DNA from: Humitalea rosea | GTDB taxonomy: Bacteria > Pseudomonadota > Alphaproteobacteria > Acetobacterales > Acetobacteraceae | Length of the DNA: 64,000 bases | Reading direction: 5' to 3' | NCBI RefSeq assembly: GCF_003253705.1 | Contig: NZ_QKYU01000004.1 | Location: forward strand, 177,924 to 241,923 | Shown here: positions 17,112 to 24,743 of the stretch, piece by piece | Layout: every line of letters starts with the position of its first letter | Numbering within the stretch: position 1 is the stretch's first letter | Position numbers and translations under genes: made by a program | Notes under the pieces: model-generated | Seen by the model: the letters and a program-made list of their open reading frames with translations, nothing else | Databases searched by the model: none | What the model was told of the DNA's origin: nothing

Positions 17112-17827
17112 GCTGGCCGCCCGACCGCCAACGCTTTGCCGGGCTGCGGGTGGTCGGGGATGTGCATGGCGAGGCCGAGGCCTTCGCCGCCGCCGTCGCG
17201 GGGGCCGAGGCGCTGGGGCTGTTCGTGCTGCAACTCGGCGATCTGACCGACCACGGGCCAGATAGCCCTTCCGTGCTGCGCGCCATGCTGCGCCTGCTCG
17301 GGGCCGGGTCGGGCATGTTCATGCTGGGCAACCACGACCACCGCCTGCGCCGGGCGCTGACCGGGCGCGGAGTGGCGCCGACCCATGGGCTGACCGCGAC
17401 GCTGGCGCAGCTTTCGGTGGCACCGGATCGTGATGCCCTGACCGCCGCCACCATCGCGGCCATCGCCACGGCGCCGGCCTGGGCCGGGCTGCGCGCCCAT
17501 CGCTTCATCCACGCCGCCTGGCACCCGGCCATGGAGCACGGCCTGCCGCCACCCGATGCCGGGGCGCGGCGCACCACGCCAGCGGTCGCGCGCGCGATCT
17601 ATGGCGAGGTGACCGGGCGCACCAACCCCGATGGCTTCCCCGAACGGCGGCACGACTGGATCGACCTGCTGCCGCGCGGGATCACCGCCTATGTCGGCCA
17701 TGAGCGGCGCGACGTGCCGACAAGCTGGCCGGGCGCGGCCGGCGGGGTCGCGCATTTCCTCGACACCGGCGCCGGCAAGGGCGGGTTCCTGTCCTGGCGG
17801 GACCTGCCTTGGGAGGAGATCGCGTGA
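17108..17827 (+). CDS. Metallophosphoesterase, ApaH/PrpE-like
   Basis: 239 residues with the metallophosphatase signature set: VVGDVHGEAEAFAAAV (GDxHG), LQLGDLTDHGPDS (GDxxDxG), MLGNHDHRL (GNHD/H) and AYVGHERR near the C-terminus. The RFIHAAWHPAMEH segment supplies another His. This arrangement is that of serine/threonine-phosphatase-like and diadenosine-polyphosphatase families. GTG start overlaps the photolyase stop. Given its operon it could act on nucleotide by-products of repair, but this is inference. Confidence 0.82.
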   Translation: MSWPPDRQRFAGLRVVGDVHGEAEAFAAAVAGAEALGLFVLQLGDLTDHGPDSPSVLRAMLRLLGAGSGMFMLGNHDHRLRRALTGRGVAPTHGLTATLAQLSVAPDRDALTAATIAAIATAPAWAGLRAHRFIHAAWHPAMEHGLPPPDAGARRTTPAVARAIYGEVTGRTNPDGFPERRHDWIDLLPRGITAYVGHERRDVPTSWPGAAGGVAHFLDTGAGKGGFLSWRDLPWEEIA

Positions 17828-18279
17828 GGATCATCCCGCTCGGCGGCAGCGGCTTCGAGGCGGAGGTCTGCGGCTGGCTCCACCGCGCCTGGTGGGAGGA
17901 GGATGGCTGGAGCCTCGCCGAGACCATCGAATATTGCGCCGGCGCCCGCGGCCCCGGCATTCCCATGGTCTGGGTCGCGGTCGCGGGCGGGATGCCGCTC
18001 GGCACCGTGGCGCTGGATGAAGATGATCTGTTCGACCGGGCCGATCTGAACCCCTGGCTCGCCAGCCTCTACGTCCGCCCGGATGCGCGGCGGGAGGGGA
18101 TCGGCGCGGCGCTGGTCCGCATGGTGGAACGGCACGCGGCCGCAGCCGGCTTCGCGCGCATCTGGCTGTTCACGCCCGATGCGGCGGAATTCTATGCAAG
18201 GCTTGGCTGGCGCCCGATCGGCATGGATGCCTGGCACCAGCAGGAGGTCACGCTGATGCAGCGTGACCTGCAACCATGA
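17824..18279 (+). CDS. GNAT family N-acetyltransferase
   Basis: 151 residues. The acetyl-CoA loop is VRPDARREGIGAALVRMVER (RxxGIG, about residues 91-110), preceded by NPWLASLYV and followed by FARIWLFTPDAAEFYARLGW, the standard GNAT layout. Substrate unknown. GTG start overlaps the metallophosphatase stop (GTGA), making this the fifth and last gene of the repair chain; the next gene is convergent with zero gap. Confidence 0.86.
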   Translation: MRIIPLGGSGFEAEVCGWLHRAWWEEDGWSLAETIEYCAGARGPGIPMVWVAVAGGMPLGTVALDEDDLFDRADLNPWLASLYVRPDARREGIGAALVRMVERHAAAAGFARIWLFTPDAAEFYARLGWRPIGMDAWHQQEVTLMQRDLQP

Positions 18280-18567
18280 TCAGCGCTCGTTCGCCTCGGG
18301 GTGGCGCAGCAGCCAGAGGCGCTCATGCGCCGCCACCAGGCTCTCGATGTTTTTCCGGCGATTGACGTCCGGCGTCATTGGCCGGCGCGTCAACATCATC
18401 TCGAGGACGCGGAGCAACTCATCCGCTACCTCGAAGTCCCCCTGGTCACATGCGTGATGAAAGGCGATCAGGATCTTGTCCGACAACCGGCGCGTGTGGC
18501 GGGGCATCGTGACCGTGCCGCGTGGGGCTTCCAGCACGGCATAGGGATCGTTCAACTCGGCCGACAT
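18280..18567 (-). CDS. Conserved hypothetical protein, small helical
   Basis: 95 residues from the ATG at 18567 (MSAELNDPYAVLEAPRGTV), chosen because AAGGAGA sits 8 nt upstream; the longer in-frame extension lacks such a site. The core, LSDKILIAFHHACDQGDFEVADELLRVLE-type helices, looks like a short alpha-helical repeat (TPR-like), then RRKNIESLVAAHERLWLLRHP. I know similar short proteins only as uncharacterised alphaproteobacterial families. No enzymatic motif. Confidence 0.7.
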   Translation of the reverse strand: MSAELNDPYAVLEAPRGTVTMPRHTRRLSDKILIAFHHACDQGDFEVADELLRVLEMMLTRRPMTPDVNRRKNIESLVAAHERLWLLRHPEANER

Positions 18568-18707
18568 ACCTTCGCTCTCCTTGCGTGAGCCGCGACTCGT
18601 TGGGCCACGATCCTCAGTGAAGCCAGAATGCGTCGGGCCCATGGCAGTATTTCCACTTTTCATTCGAATGTCATCTATTTCGCGACGGTCAATTGGTCAC
18701 TGTCTGG

Positions 18708-19382
18708 TTATCCGGCCCGAAGTGCGCCCCGTACGGCCTCGGCAATCGCCTCGGGCGCCGAACCGGGGCGGAACAGGCCGCGTACACGGCCGTCGGATCC
18801 GACCAGATAGATGAAGGACGAATGGTCCATCAGATAATCGGAATTTTCCGCGTTCCGCACTCTCTGGTAATACACGCGAAATTTTCGCGCAACATCGGCG
18901 ATCTGCGCCGCCGTCCCAGTCAGCCCCACCATTTTCGGGTGGAAATTCACAACATAGGCAGCAAGCACCTCGGGCGTGTCGCGTTCTGGATCAATCGTTA
19001 CCAAAATTGGTGTGACACGCGAGGCATCCGGCCCGAGTTCCTCCATCACCTGCCCGATGATGCCGAGTTCCGTGGGGCAAACATCGGGGCAATAGGTGAA
19101 GCCGAAATACATCAGGCTGAGCCCACCGGCGTAGGTCGCCTCGGTCACCGCGCGGCCGGTCTGGTCGGTCAGGCTGTAGGGACCGCCGAGGGTCACGCCC
19201 TCCGGCAGGGTCACGCCGCCGGCGGAGGGCGGCGGCAGGCCGGCCCCGCTGAAGAAGGCGAGCTGGCGGACGAAGGATTCCGCGATCCCCTCACCCGGGG
19301 CGCGCAGCACCCAGGCGGCCCCCCAGAGCCCGGCGAGGAGAAGCATGAGGACCAGAGCGATGGCGCGTATGGGACGGAGCAT
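18708..19382 (-). CDS. SCO1/SenC copper chaperone, membrane-anchored
   Basis: 224 residues from the ATG at 19382. Residues 6-27 form an N-terminal membrane anchor (IRAIALVLMLLLAGLWGAAW). The thioredoxin-like domain carries the copper motif FGFTYCPDVCP (Cys98, Cys102) and His187 in DHSSF, the complete SCO1 ligand set. SCO1 proteins deliver copper to the CuA centre of cytochrome c oxidase from the periplasmic side or act as thiol reductases. No oxidase gene is adjacent. Located downstream of nothing obvious; 55 nt below nrdB on the same strand. Confidence 0.9.
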   Translation of the reverse strand: MLRPIRAIALVLMLLLAGLWGAAWVLRAPGEGIAESFVRQLAFFSGAGLPPPSAGGVTLPEGVTLGGPYSLTDQTGRAVTEATYAGGLSLMYFGFTYCPDVCPTELGIIGQVMEELGPDASRVTPILVTIDPERDTPEVLAAYVVNFHPKMVGLTGTAAQIADVARKFRVYYQRVRNAENSDYLMDHSSFIYLVGSDGRVRGLFRPGSAPEAIAEAVRGALRAG

Positions 19383-19437
19383 GGCCGCTAGATAGGCCAA
19401 GCCGGGCGGCACGGAAACCATGCCGCCCGCGCGGCGG

Positions 19438-20478
19438 TCAGACCGTGGGCAGGATGGCCCCACCCGGCTGCGGGGTGGTGAAGACGCCCTCCGCGAAGGC
19501 CTCTTCCCAGGTGCCGCTGGTCGCGGCGCGGGAATATTCCGTGGCGCGGCCCTCGAAGAAGTTCATGTGCTCGACCGCGTTCAGCATCTCATCGAGCCAG
19601 GGCAGCGGGTTGCGCTCGATGTGGTACATTTCCTCCAGCCCCAACTGCTGCAAGCGGCGGTCGGCGATGAAGCGGATGTAGCGCTTCACGGATTCCGCAT
19701 CGAGGCCCTGCACGCCGCCCAGTTCGAAGGCGAGGTCGATGAAGGCGTCCTCGTGATCCACGATGGTCGAGCAGATCTGGTACAGATCGGCGCGGAACTG
19801 CTCCGTCCAGATCTCCGGGTTTTCCTGCACGAAGGTGCGGAACAGGCGGATCACCGACAGGCAATGCAGCGTCTCGTCGCGCACCGACCAGGAGACGATC
19901 TGCCCCATCCCCTTCATCTTGTTGAAGCGGGGGAAGTTCATCAGGATCGCGAAGGATGCGAACAACTGCAACCCCTCGGTGAAGGCGCCGAAGGCGGCCA
20001 GGGTCTTGGCGATCTCGGTCTTGTTCTCGACCGTGAAAGCCTGCATGTAGTCGTACTTGTCCTTCATCTCCTTGTACTTGAGGAAGGCAGTGTACTCGCT
20101 CTCCGGCATGCCGATGGTGTCGAGCAGATGCGAATAGGCGGCGATGTGGATCGTCTCGGTATTCGAGAACGCCGACATCATCATCAGCACTTCGGTCGGC
20201 TTGAAGACCTGTGAATACTGCTTCATGTAGCAGTTGTTCACTTCGACATCGGCCTGGGTGAAGAAGCGGAAGATCTGCGTCAGCAGGTTCTGCTCGGACG
20301 CGGTCAGGTTCTTCTGCCAGTCCTTGACGTCATCGGCGAGCGGCACCTCTTCCGGCAGCCAATGGATGCGCTGCTGGGTCAGCCAGGCATCATAGGCCCA
20401 AGGATAGCGGAACGGCTTGTAGACCGGATTGGCGGTCAACAGGTCGAATTTTGGGGGGGGCTGGGTGCCGTCGGGCAT
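19438..20478 (-). CDS. nrdB: Class Ia ribonucleotide reductase beta subunit
   Basis: 346 residues from the ATG at 20478 (MPDGTQPPPKFDLLTANPVY). Diiron carboxylates are seen in FFTQADVEVNN and SNTETIHIAAYSH, and later in FTEGLQLFASF and VRDETLHCLSV; the radical Tyr is expected in the helix near SHLLDTIG. Partner of NrdA to make deoxynucleotides from ribonucleoside diphosphates. The gene follows nrdA on the same strand but 421 nt away, across an AT-rich spacer with paired hairpins, so it may have its own promoter or be expressed from a processed transcript. Confidence 0.95.
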   Translation of the reverse strand: MPDGTQPPPKFDLLTANPVYKPFRYPWAYDAWLTQQRIHWLPEEVPLADDVKDWQKNLTASEQNLLTQIFRFFTQADVEVNNCYMKQYSQVFKPTEVLMMMSAFSNTETIHIAAYSHLLDTIGMPESEYTAFLKYKEMKDKYDYMQAFTVENKTEIAKTLAAFGAFTEGLQLFASFAILMNFPRFNKMKGMGQIVSWSVRDETLHCLSVIRLFRTFVQENPEIWTEQFRADLYQICSTIVDHEDAFIDLAFELGGVQGLDAESVKRYIRFIADRRLQQLGLEEMYHIERNPLPWLDEMLNAVEHMNFFEGRATEYSRAATSGTWEEAFAEGVFTTPQPGGAILPTV

Positions 20479-20510
20479 TGTGGTTCTCTCATTCCTTCGA
20501 TGTTGCGTCG

Positions 20511-20531
20511 GCGAGGGGCGCTGCCCCTCGC
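20511..20531. repeat. Perfect hairpin upstream of nrdB
   Basis: GCGAGGGGC (20511-20519), loop GCT, GCCCCTCGC (20523-20531): 9-bp stem. It falls in the 5' leader of nrdB. The GGGC-N3-GCCC core is shared with hairpins at 10000 and 20868, as expected of a repeated palindromic element; it may also slow or terminate read-through from nrdA. Confidence 0.5.
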
Positions 20532-20539
20532 GCACCCCG

Positions 20540-20560
20540 GCAAGACCCTGACGGTCTTGC
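20540..20560. repeat. Second hairpin upstream of nrdB
   Basis: GCAAGACC (20540-20547), loop CTGAC, GGTCTTGC (20553-20560): perfect 8-bp stem 8 nt from the previous one. On the plus strand it is followed at once by an AT-rich run (ATTAAAATATATTTTT after a short gap), on the minus strand by the first hairpin. Tandem stems in the nrdB leader could control mRNA stability. Confidence 0.45.
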
Positions 20561-20837
20561 ATCCCGCAATTAAAATATATTTTTCACCAGACCACTCGCG
20601 CCGATCTAAAATTAAGTAAATCAAATTGGGCAATCTTTACTTGATTTCACATTTTATTCGCGCGCTGGAAATGTGTATTTTGTATATTGTTCAGCCGCTT
20701 CGAATTTATCCACCGCTTCAGGTATACGTCGGCTCACTCAAGAAGCATCGTTTGCACGCGCCACAAAAATTTCTACTGTTTCGTCATTGGATTGGCAGCC
20801 CCTGCGAATTTCACATTTGAGAGCAAAAGGGGAAGGT
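20561..20837. other. AT-rich spacer between nrdA and nrdB, no gene found
   Basis: About 275 nt with a base composition far from its surroundings (runs such as TTAAAATATATTTTT and GTGTATTTTGTATATTG). Short open frames exist but have no ribosome-binding site or recognisable protein. Possible contents are a promoter for nrdB (AT-rich -10-like TATATT on the minus strand near 20575), an unrecognised small RNA, or a remnant of foreign DNA. I cannot tell these apart by eye. Confidence 0.5.
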
Positions 20838-20890
20838 CCAGGAAACTCAGTTTCCTGGCGGGAGGGTCCGGGAGGGCGGCGCCCTCCCGG
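20838..20890 (-). terminator. Two hairpins downstream of nrdA
   Basis: Reading after nrdA, the first stem is CCGGGAGGGC / GCCCTCCCGG (20868-20890, 10 bp, loop of 3), the second CCAGGAAAC / GTTTCCTGG (20838-20858, 9 bp, loop of 3). The second is followed on the minus strand by ACCTTCCCCTTTT, a weak T tract. Together they are a plausible terminator or attenuator between nrdA and nrdB. Confidence 0.55.
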
Positions 20891-20899
20891 GGGCCGTCA

Positions 20900-22804
20900 T
20901 CACTGGCAGGCCAAACATTCCTCGTAATCCGTGCTTTCCGCCTTCACCATCAGCGACAGCGCGATCGGCTGTGCCACATGGGCCGCCATCACATCGCCCT
21001 GCCCCACCACCTTCTCGCTGATGGTATCGGCGCGCTGGATCGACAGCGACCGGCAGTAATAGAGCGACTTCATCCCCTTCTTCCACGCGGCCATGTGGAT
21101 CTGGTGCAGGTCGCGCTTATGGATATCGGCCGGCAGGAACAGGTTCACCGACTGGCTCTGGCAGATGAAGGGCGTGCGGTCGGCGGCATGCTCCACCACC
21201 CAGCGCTGGTCCAGCTCGAAGGCGGTCTTGAACACCGCGCGCTCCTGATCGGTCAGGAAGTCGAGGTGCTGGACCGAGCCCTTGGTGACGGTGACCGAGG
21301 TCCAGGTGTCGTCGTCATCCCGCCCATGCTTGGCCAGGACCGTCTGTAGATACGGGTTGCGGACGATGAAGGAGCCGGAGAGCGTCTTGTGGTTATAGAC
21401 GTTGGCCGCGATCGGCTCGATCCCGGGGCTGGCGCCGCCGCAGATGATGCTGATCGAGGCGGTCGGCGCGATCGCCATCTTGTTCGAGAACCGCTCCATG
21501 AAGCCGTATTCGGCCGCATCCGGGCAGGGCCCGCGTTCCTCGGCCAGCAGGCGGCTCGCCACATCCGCCTGATCGCGGATGTGCTTGAACATCCGCTTGT
21601 TCCAGACCTTGGCGATCGCGCTCTCGAAGGGCACGCCCATCTTTTGCAGGAAGGAGTGGAAGCCCATCACCCCCATGCCGACCGAGCGTTCCCGCATCGC
21701 GCTGTATTTGGCGCGGGCCATGCTGTCGGGCGCGGTGTCGATGAAGCCCTGGAGCACATTGTCCAGGAAGCGCATCACATCGGGGATGAAGTGGGGATCA
21801 TCCTTCCACTCGAACCAGGTCTCCAGGTTCAGCGAGGACAGGCAGCAGACCGCGGTGCGCTCCCGCCCATGCTGGTCGACGCCAGTCGGCAAGGTGATCT
21901 CGGAGCAGAGGTTGGAGGTCTTCACCTCCAGCCCCGCCAGCTTGTGGTGCTCGGGCCGGGCGTTGTTCACCTGGTCGGAGAAGATGATGTAGGGCTCGCC
22001 GGTCTCGATCCGCGCCGTGAGGATGCGGATCCAGAGGCTGCGCGCCGAAACCTTGCGCACGATCGCGCCGTCCTTGGGGCTCGTGAACGCCCAATCCTCA
22101 CCATTCTCCACCGCGCGCATAAAAGCGTCGGAGAGCAGCAGCCCGTGGTGGAGGTTCAGCGCCTTGCGGTTCGGATCGCCGCCGGTGGGGCGGCGCATCT
22201 CGACGAATTCCTCGACCTCGGGATGGCTGATCGGGAGGTAGCAGGCGGCCGAGCCGCGGCGCAGCGAGCCCTGGCTGATCGCCAGCGTCAGGCTATCCAT
22301 CACCCGGATGAAGGGCACCACGCCGGAGGTCTTGCCGTTCTGGCCGACCTTCTCGCCGATCGAGCGCAGATTGCCCCAGTAGGAGCCGATGCCGCCGCCC
22401 TTGGAGGCGAGCCAGACATTCTCGTTCCACAGGCCCACGATGCCATCGAGGCTGTCATTCGCCTCGTTGAGGAAGCAGGAGACCGGCAGCCCCCGCTGCG
22501 TCCCTCCGTTCGACAACACGGGCGTCGCCGGCATGAACCAGAGCTTGCTGATGTAATCGTAGATGCGCTGCGCATGCGCGGTGTCGTCGCCATAGGCCGA
22601 GGCCACCCGCGCGAAGAGGTCCTGATAGGATTCCCCTGGCATCAGGTAGCGGTCATCGAGCGTGGCGCGGCCGAAATCGGTCAGCAGCGCATCGCGCGAC
22701 CGATCGATCCTGACCTGCCCCTGTCCTGCGAGCTGCACGCCCGCGGCATCAACAGCCTCAAACACGGGTGACGAATCCCCTAATGCGGCATCCAACACGG
22801 TCAC
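20900..22804 (-). CDS. nrdA: Class Ia ribonucleotide reductase alpha subunit
   Basis: About 634 residues. Visible marks: FMPATPVLSNGGTQRGLPVSC region with the active-site Cys, FGWNxx-equivalent ASKGGGIGSYWGNLRSIG, ICGGASPGIEPIAANVYNHK, and the C-terminal ECLACQ redox pair (CxxC). No ATP-cone is present at the N-terminus, so this is the short form. I start it at GTG 22804; GTG 22798 and a TTG upstream are alternatives, and no strong ribosome-binding site decides. Two NrdR-like boxes lie upstream. Long open frame further upstream is not part of the protein. Confidence 0.93.
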   Translation of the reverse strand: MTVLDAALGDSSPVFEAVDAAGVQLAGQGQVRIDRSRDALLTDFGRATLDDRYLMPGESYQDLFARVASAYGDDTAHAQRIYDYISKLWFMPATPVLSNGGTQRGLPVSCFLNEANDSLDGIVGLWNENVWLASKGGGIGSYWGNLRSIGEKVGQNGKTSGVVPFIRVMDSLTLAISQGSLRRGSAACYLPISHPEVEEFVEMRRPTGGDPNRKALNLHHGLLLSDAFMRAVENGEDWAFTSPKDGAIVRKVSARSLWIRILTARIETGEPYIIFSDQVNNARPEHHKLAGLEVKTSNLCSEITLPTGVDQHGRERTAVCCLSSLNLETWFEWKDDPHFIPDVMRFLDNVLQGFIDTAPDSMARAKYSAMRERSVGMGVMGFHSFLQKMGVPFESAIAKVWNKRMFKHIRDQADVASRLLAEERGPCPDAAEYGFMERFSNKMAIAPTASISIICGGASPGIEPIAANVYNHKTLSGSFIVRNPYLQTVLAKHGRDDDDTWTSVTVTKGSVQHLDFLTDQERAVFKTAFELDQRWVVEHAADRTPFICQSQSVNLFLPADIHKRDLHQIHMAAWKKGMKSLYYCRSLSIQRADTISEKVVGQGDVMAAHVAQPIALSLMVKAESTDYEECLACQ

Positions 22805-22839
22805 ATCCCCCAACTCGGTAATCCCCAGGGACGGATCAT
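22801..22839 (-). CDS. Putative 12-residue leader peptide before nrdA
   Basis: ATG at 22839 encodes MIRPWGLPSWGM and stops with a TGA (22803-22801) that overlaps the GTG start of nrdA as GTGA. A GGGGGAA lies 6-10 nt upstream. This is the same arrangement as at 7832-7858. It may couple ribosome loading to nrdA, or be a coincidence of a G-rich leader. No homology can be judged at this length. Confidence 0.3.
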   Translation of the reverse strand: MIRPWGLPSWGM

Positions 22840-22858
22840 GCGCTTTTCCCCCAGGACG

Positions 22859-22905
22859 ACACAAGATGTTGACACATGATGTGAAGAACACCCCGGATAT
22901 AGTGT
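22859..22905. promoter_or_regulatory. Tandem NrdR-like boxes upstream of nrdA
   Basis: Two 16-nt elements, ACACAAGATGTTGACA (22859-22874) and ACCCCGGATATAGTGT (22890-22905), are separated by exactly 15 nt, i.e. 31 nt from start to start or about three helical turns. The NrdR consensus is ACACWATATATWGTGT in tandem at 15-16 nt; the first box matches at 11 of 16 and the second at 12 of 16, with a full ATATAGTGT half. The position, just upstream of nrdA, is where NrdR represses ribonucleotide reductase genes when dATP is high. Confidence 0.6.
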
Positions 22906-23084
22906 GTCGATCCGCTCTCACCAATACGGCCGGCAGCCGCGGCCAACTGCCGATGTTCCTGTTTTGATCCATGCCGCGCACCACGTCCAGCCGAATCACC
23001 ACGGCCAGACCCTGACCCATCCCTGACGAGCGGCACCGGATTCGGGTTGCATCACATCCGGCCCAGGCGCAGGTCGGCGCTGCC

Positions 23085-23693
23085 ATGACCGATCCCCGAC
23101 GCTTCGCGCCCTCCGCCGCACGCAACCGTAACCCTATCCTGGAGGCCCTGCGGCCGCATCTGCCGCAGGCCGGGCTGCTGCTGGAAATCGCGAGCGGTTC
23201 GGGCGAGCATGCGGTGCATCTCGCCCGCGCCATGCCGGGGCTGGTGGTGCAGCCATCGGACCCGGAGCCCGGCGCGCGGGCCAGCATCGACGCCTGGGCC
23301 GCCGGGTCCGGCCTGCCCAATCTGCGCCCGGCCCTGGCGCTGGATGCCGCGAGCCCGCCCTGGCCGATCGTCCGGGCGGATGCGGTGCTCTGCATCAACA
23401 TGATCCATATCGCCCCCTGGCCGGCCGCCGAGGGGCTGGTGCGGGGTGCGGCGGCGCTCGGGGCGCCGCTGTTCCTCTATGGGCCCTACCGGCGCGAGGG
23501 GCGCCACACCGGGCCGGGCAATGTCGCCTTCGACGCCGATCTGCGCGCCCGCAACCCCGCATGGGGCATCAGGGCGCTGGAGGATGTCGCGGCGCTCGCG
23601 GCCGCCGCGGGCTATGCCCCGCCCGAGGTCACCCAGATGCCGGCCGACAACCTGCTGCTGGCCTTTCGACGCGGCTCGCCGCTCACCCCGTGA
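23085..23693 (+). CDS. DUF938 family SAM-dependent methyltransferase-like protein
   Basis: 202 residues. The SAM-binding motif is LLLEIASGSGEHAVHLARAM (about residues 30-49), followed by AVLCINMIHIAPWPAAEGLV and LFLYGPYRREGRHTGPGN, the marks of the DUF938 family. Function unknown; the fold suggests methyl transfer to a small molecule. Divergent from nrdA. The final codons overlap the convergent PNPOx-like gene by 11 nt. Confidence 0.85.
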   Translation: MTDPRRFAPSAARNRNPILEALRPHLPQAGLLLEIASGSGEHAVHLARAMPGLVVQPSDPEPGARASIDAWAAGSGLPNLRPALALDAASPPWPIVRADAVLCINMIHIAPWPAAEGLVRGAAALGAPLFLYGPYRREGRHTGPGNVAFDADLRARNPAWGIRALEDVAALAAAAGYAPPEVTQMPADNLLLAFRRGSPLTP

Positions 23694-24234
23694 GGCCCGT
23701 CTCCAGCCCATCCATGCTGCGGCTGTTCTTTTCCGCGCGGTAGGCGCGCAGGCCCGCCTCGCCCTTGGCCCGGGCCCAGCGGTCCATGCTGTCGCGTTCC
23801 CCCGCGTAATCGAAGAAGGGCACGCCATAGCCGCAGGAGGTCTGCACCAGATCGATGTCCAGCCGCACGATCTGCCGTGCGCCCATCGGCTCCACCCCGT
23901 CGTATCGCGCGGCCAGCAGCGCCGCATAGGCCTCGCTGCCCCATGGCAGCACGGTGCCGCGGCCATAGAGGCGCAGGATCAGCGGCGCCCCCTCCACCGC
24001 GCAGAACATGATGGTCATGCGGCCATCGGCCAGCAGATGCGCCGCGGTCTCCATCCCGCTGCCGGTGCGGTCGAGGTAGCAGACGGTGGTGGCATCGAGC
24101 ACGCGCAGCGCGCTCCCCTCGCGGGGCGAGATGTTCACCCGGCTTTCCGCCGTCGCCGTGGCGGTGAAGAAGATGTGCTGGCGCCCGATGAAGGCGATCT
24201 GCTGGTCATCCAGCGCCGGAAACTGCCTGGCCAT
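23683..24234 (-). CDS. Pyridoxamine-phosphate-oxidase-like FMN-binding protein
   Basis: 183 residues from ATG 24234 (MARQFPALDDQQIAFIGRQH). The pattern HIFFTATATAESRVNISPRE, VCYLDRTGSGMETAAHL and RMTIMFCAVEGAPLILRLYG is that of the PNPOx-like split-barrel proteins that bind FMN. VQTSCGYGVPFFDYAGERDS near the C-terminus is characteristic of one subgroup of these proteins. Reaction unknown. Overlaps the DUF938 gene tail to tail by 11 nt; the upstream frame extension without homology was not used. Confidence 0.83.
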   Translation of the reverse strand: MARQFPALDDQQIAFIGRQHIFFTATATAESRVNISPREGSALRVLDATTVCYLDRTGSGMETAAHLLADGRMTIMFCAVEGAPLILRLYGRGTVLPWGSEAYAALLAARYDGVEPMGARQIVRLDIDLVQTSCGYGVPFFDYAGERDSMDRWARAKGEAGLRAYRAEKNSRSMDGLETGLTG

Positions 24235-24344
24235 GGGCGCCCTGTCCTCGGTGAGCGCCAATGATCGGGCGGCAACCGGGTGTGGGCAATGGCCCAAACC
24301 CGGCGTGTGGAGGCTGAACGGCGGGGCGTGCCCCGCGGCCAGCT

Positions 24345-24593
24345 TCAAACCGCCTGTCGTCCGTTCCTCTTGCGGGCGACCTGCGGCCCGATGATCCCGG
24401 AATTGGCCGGCGGATCGCTGGCCGGGAAGCTTTCCTCCACCGTCTCGTCGAGGGCGTCTTCCTCATGCTCGGTCGCGGCAATGGCCTGCTGCCAGAAGCG
24501 ATCGTCCTCGCCCTCGGGCGAGCCGGCCTCCTGCCAGAGCTGATAGGCTTTTTCCCGAAGCCGCTGTTCACGTAGGGTCTGCTGGTCGGACAT
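24345..24593 (-). CDS. DUF2934 domain protein
   Basis: 82 residues, acidic. The N-terminal part LREKAYQLWQEAGSPEGEDD RFW is the short DUF2934 motif (an A-x-x-LW-x-x-G-x-P-x-G-x-x-x-x-x-W helix) and the tail ETVEESFPASDPPANSG occurs in many small alphaproteobacterial proteins. No function is known. Good length and a clear start (MSDQQTLREQR) in an otherwise short intergenic interval. Confidence 0.75.
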   Translation of the reverse strand: MSDQQTLREQRLREKAYQLWQEAGSPEGEDDRFWQQAIAATEHEEDALDETVEESFPASDPPANSGIIGPQVARKRNGRQAV

Positions 24594-24743
24594 CGCGTTT
24601 CCCGTCTTGCCTGAGCCGAGGCCTGACTGGCCCCATTGAAGAAGGACCTGCAGGCCCTCCCCTGGCTGGCTAACGCATGAGAGGCGACGGCGTTGACCCG
24701 CCCGCGCAATTTTCCGGGCGCCTTTCTGATCAGAAGGGTCCGG

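Noticed and set aside
20626..20820. 64-codon frame in the AT-rich nrd spacer
   Set aside because: No ribosome-binding site, no similarity; AT-rich DNA yields such frames easily.
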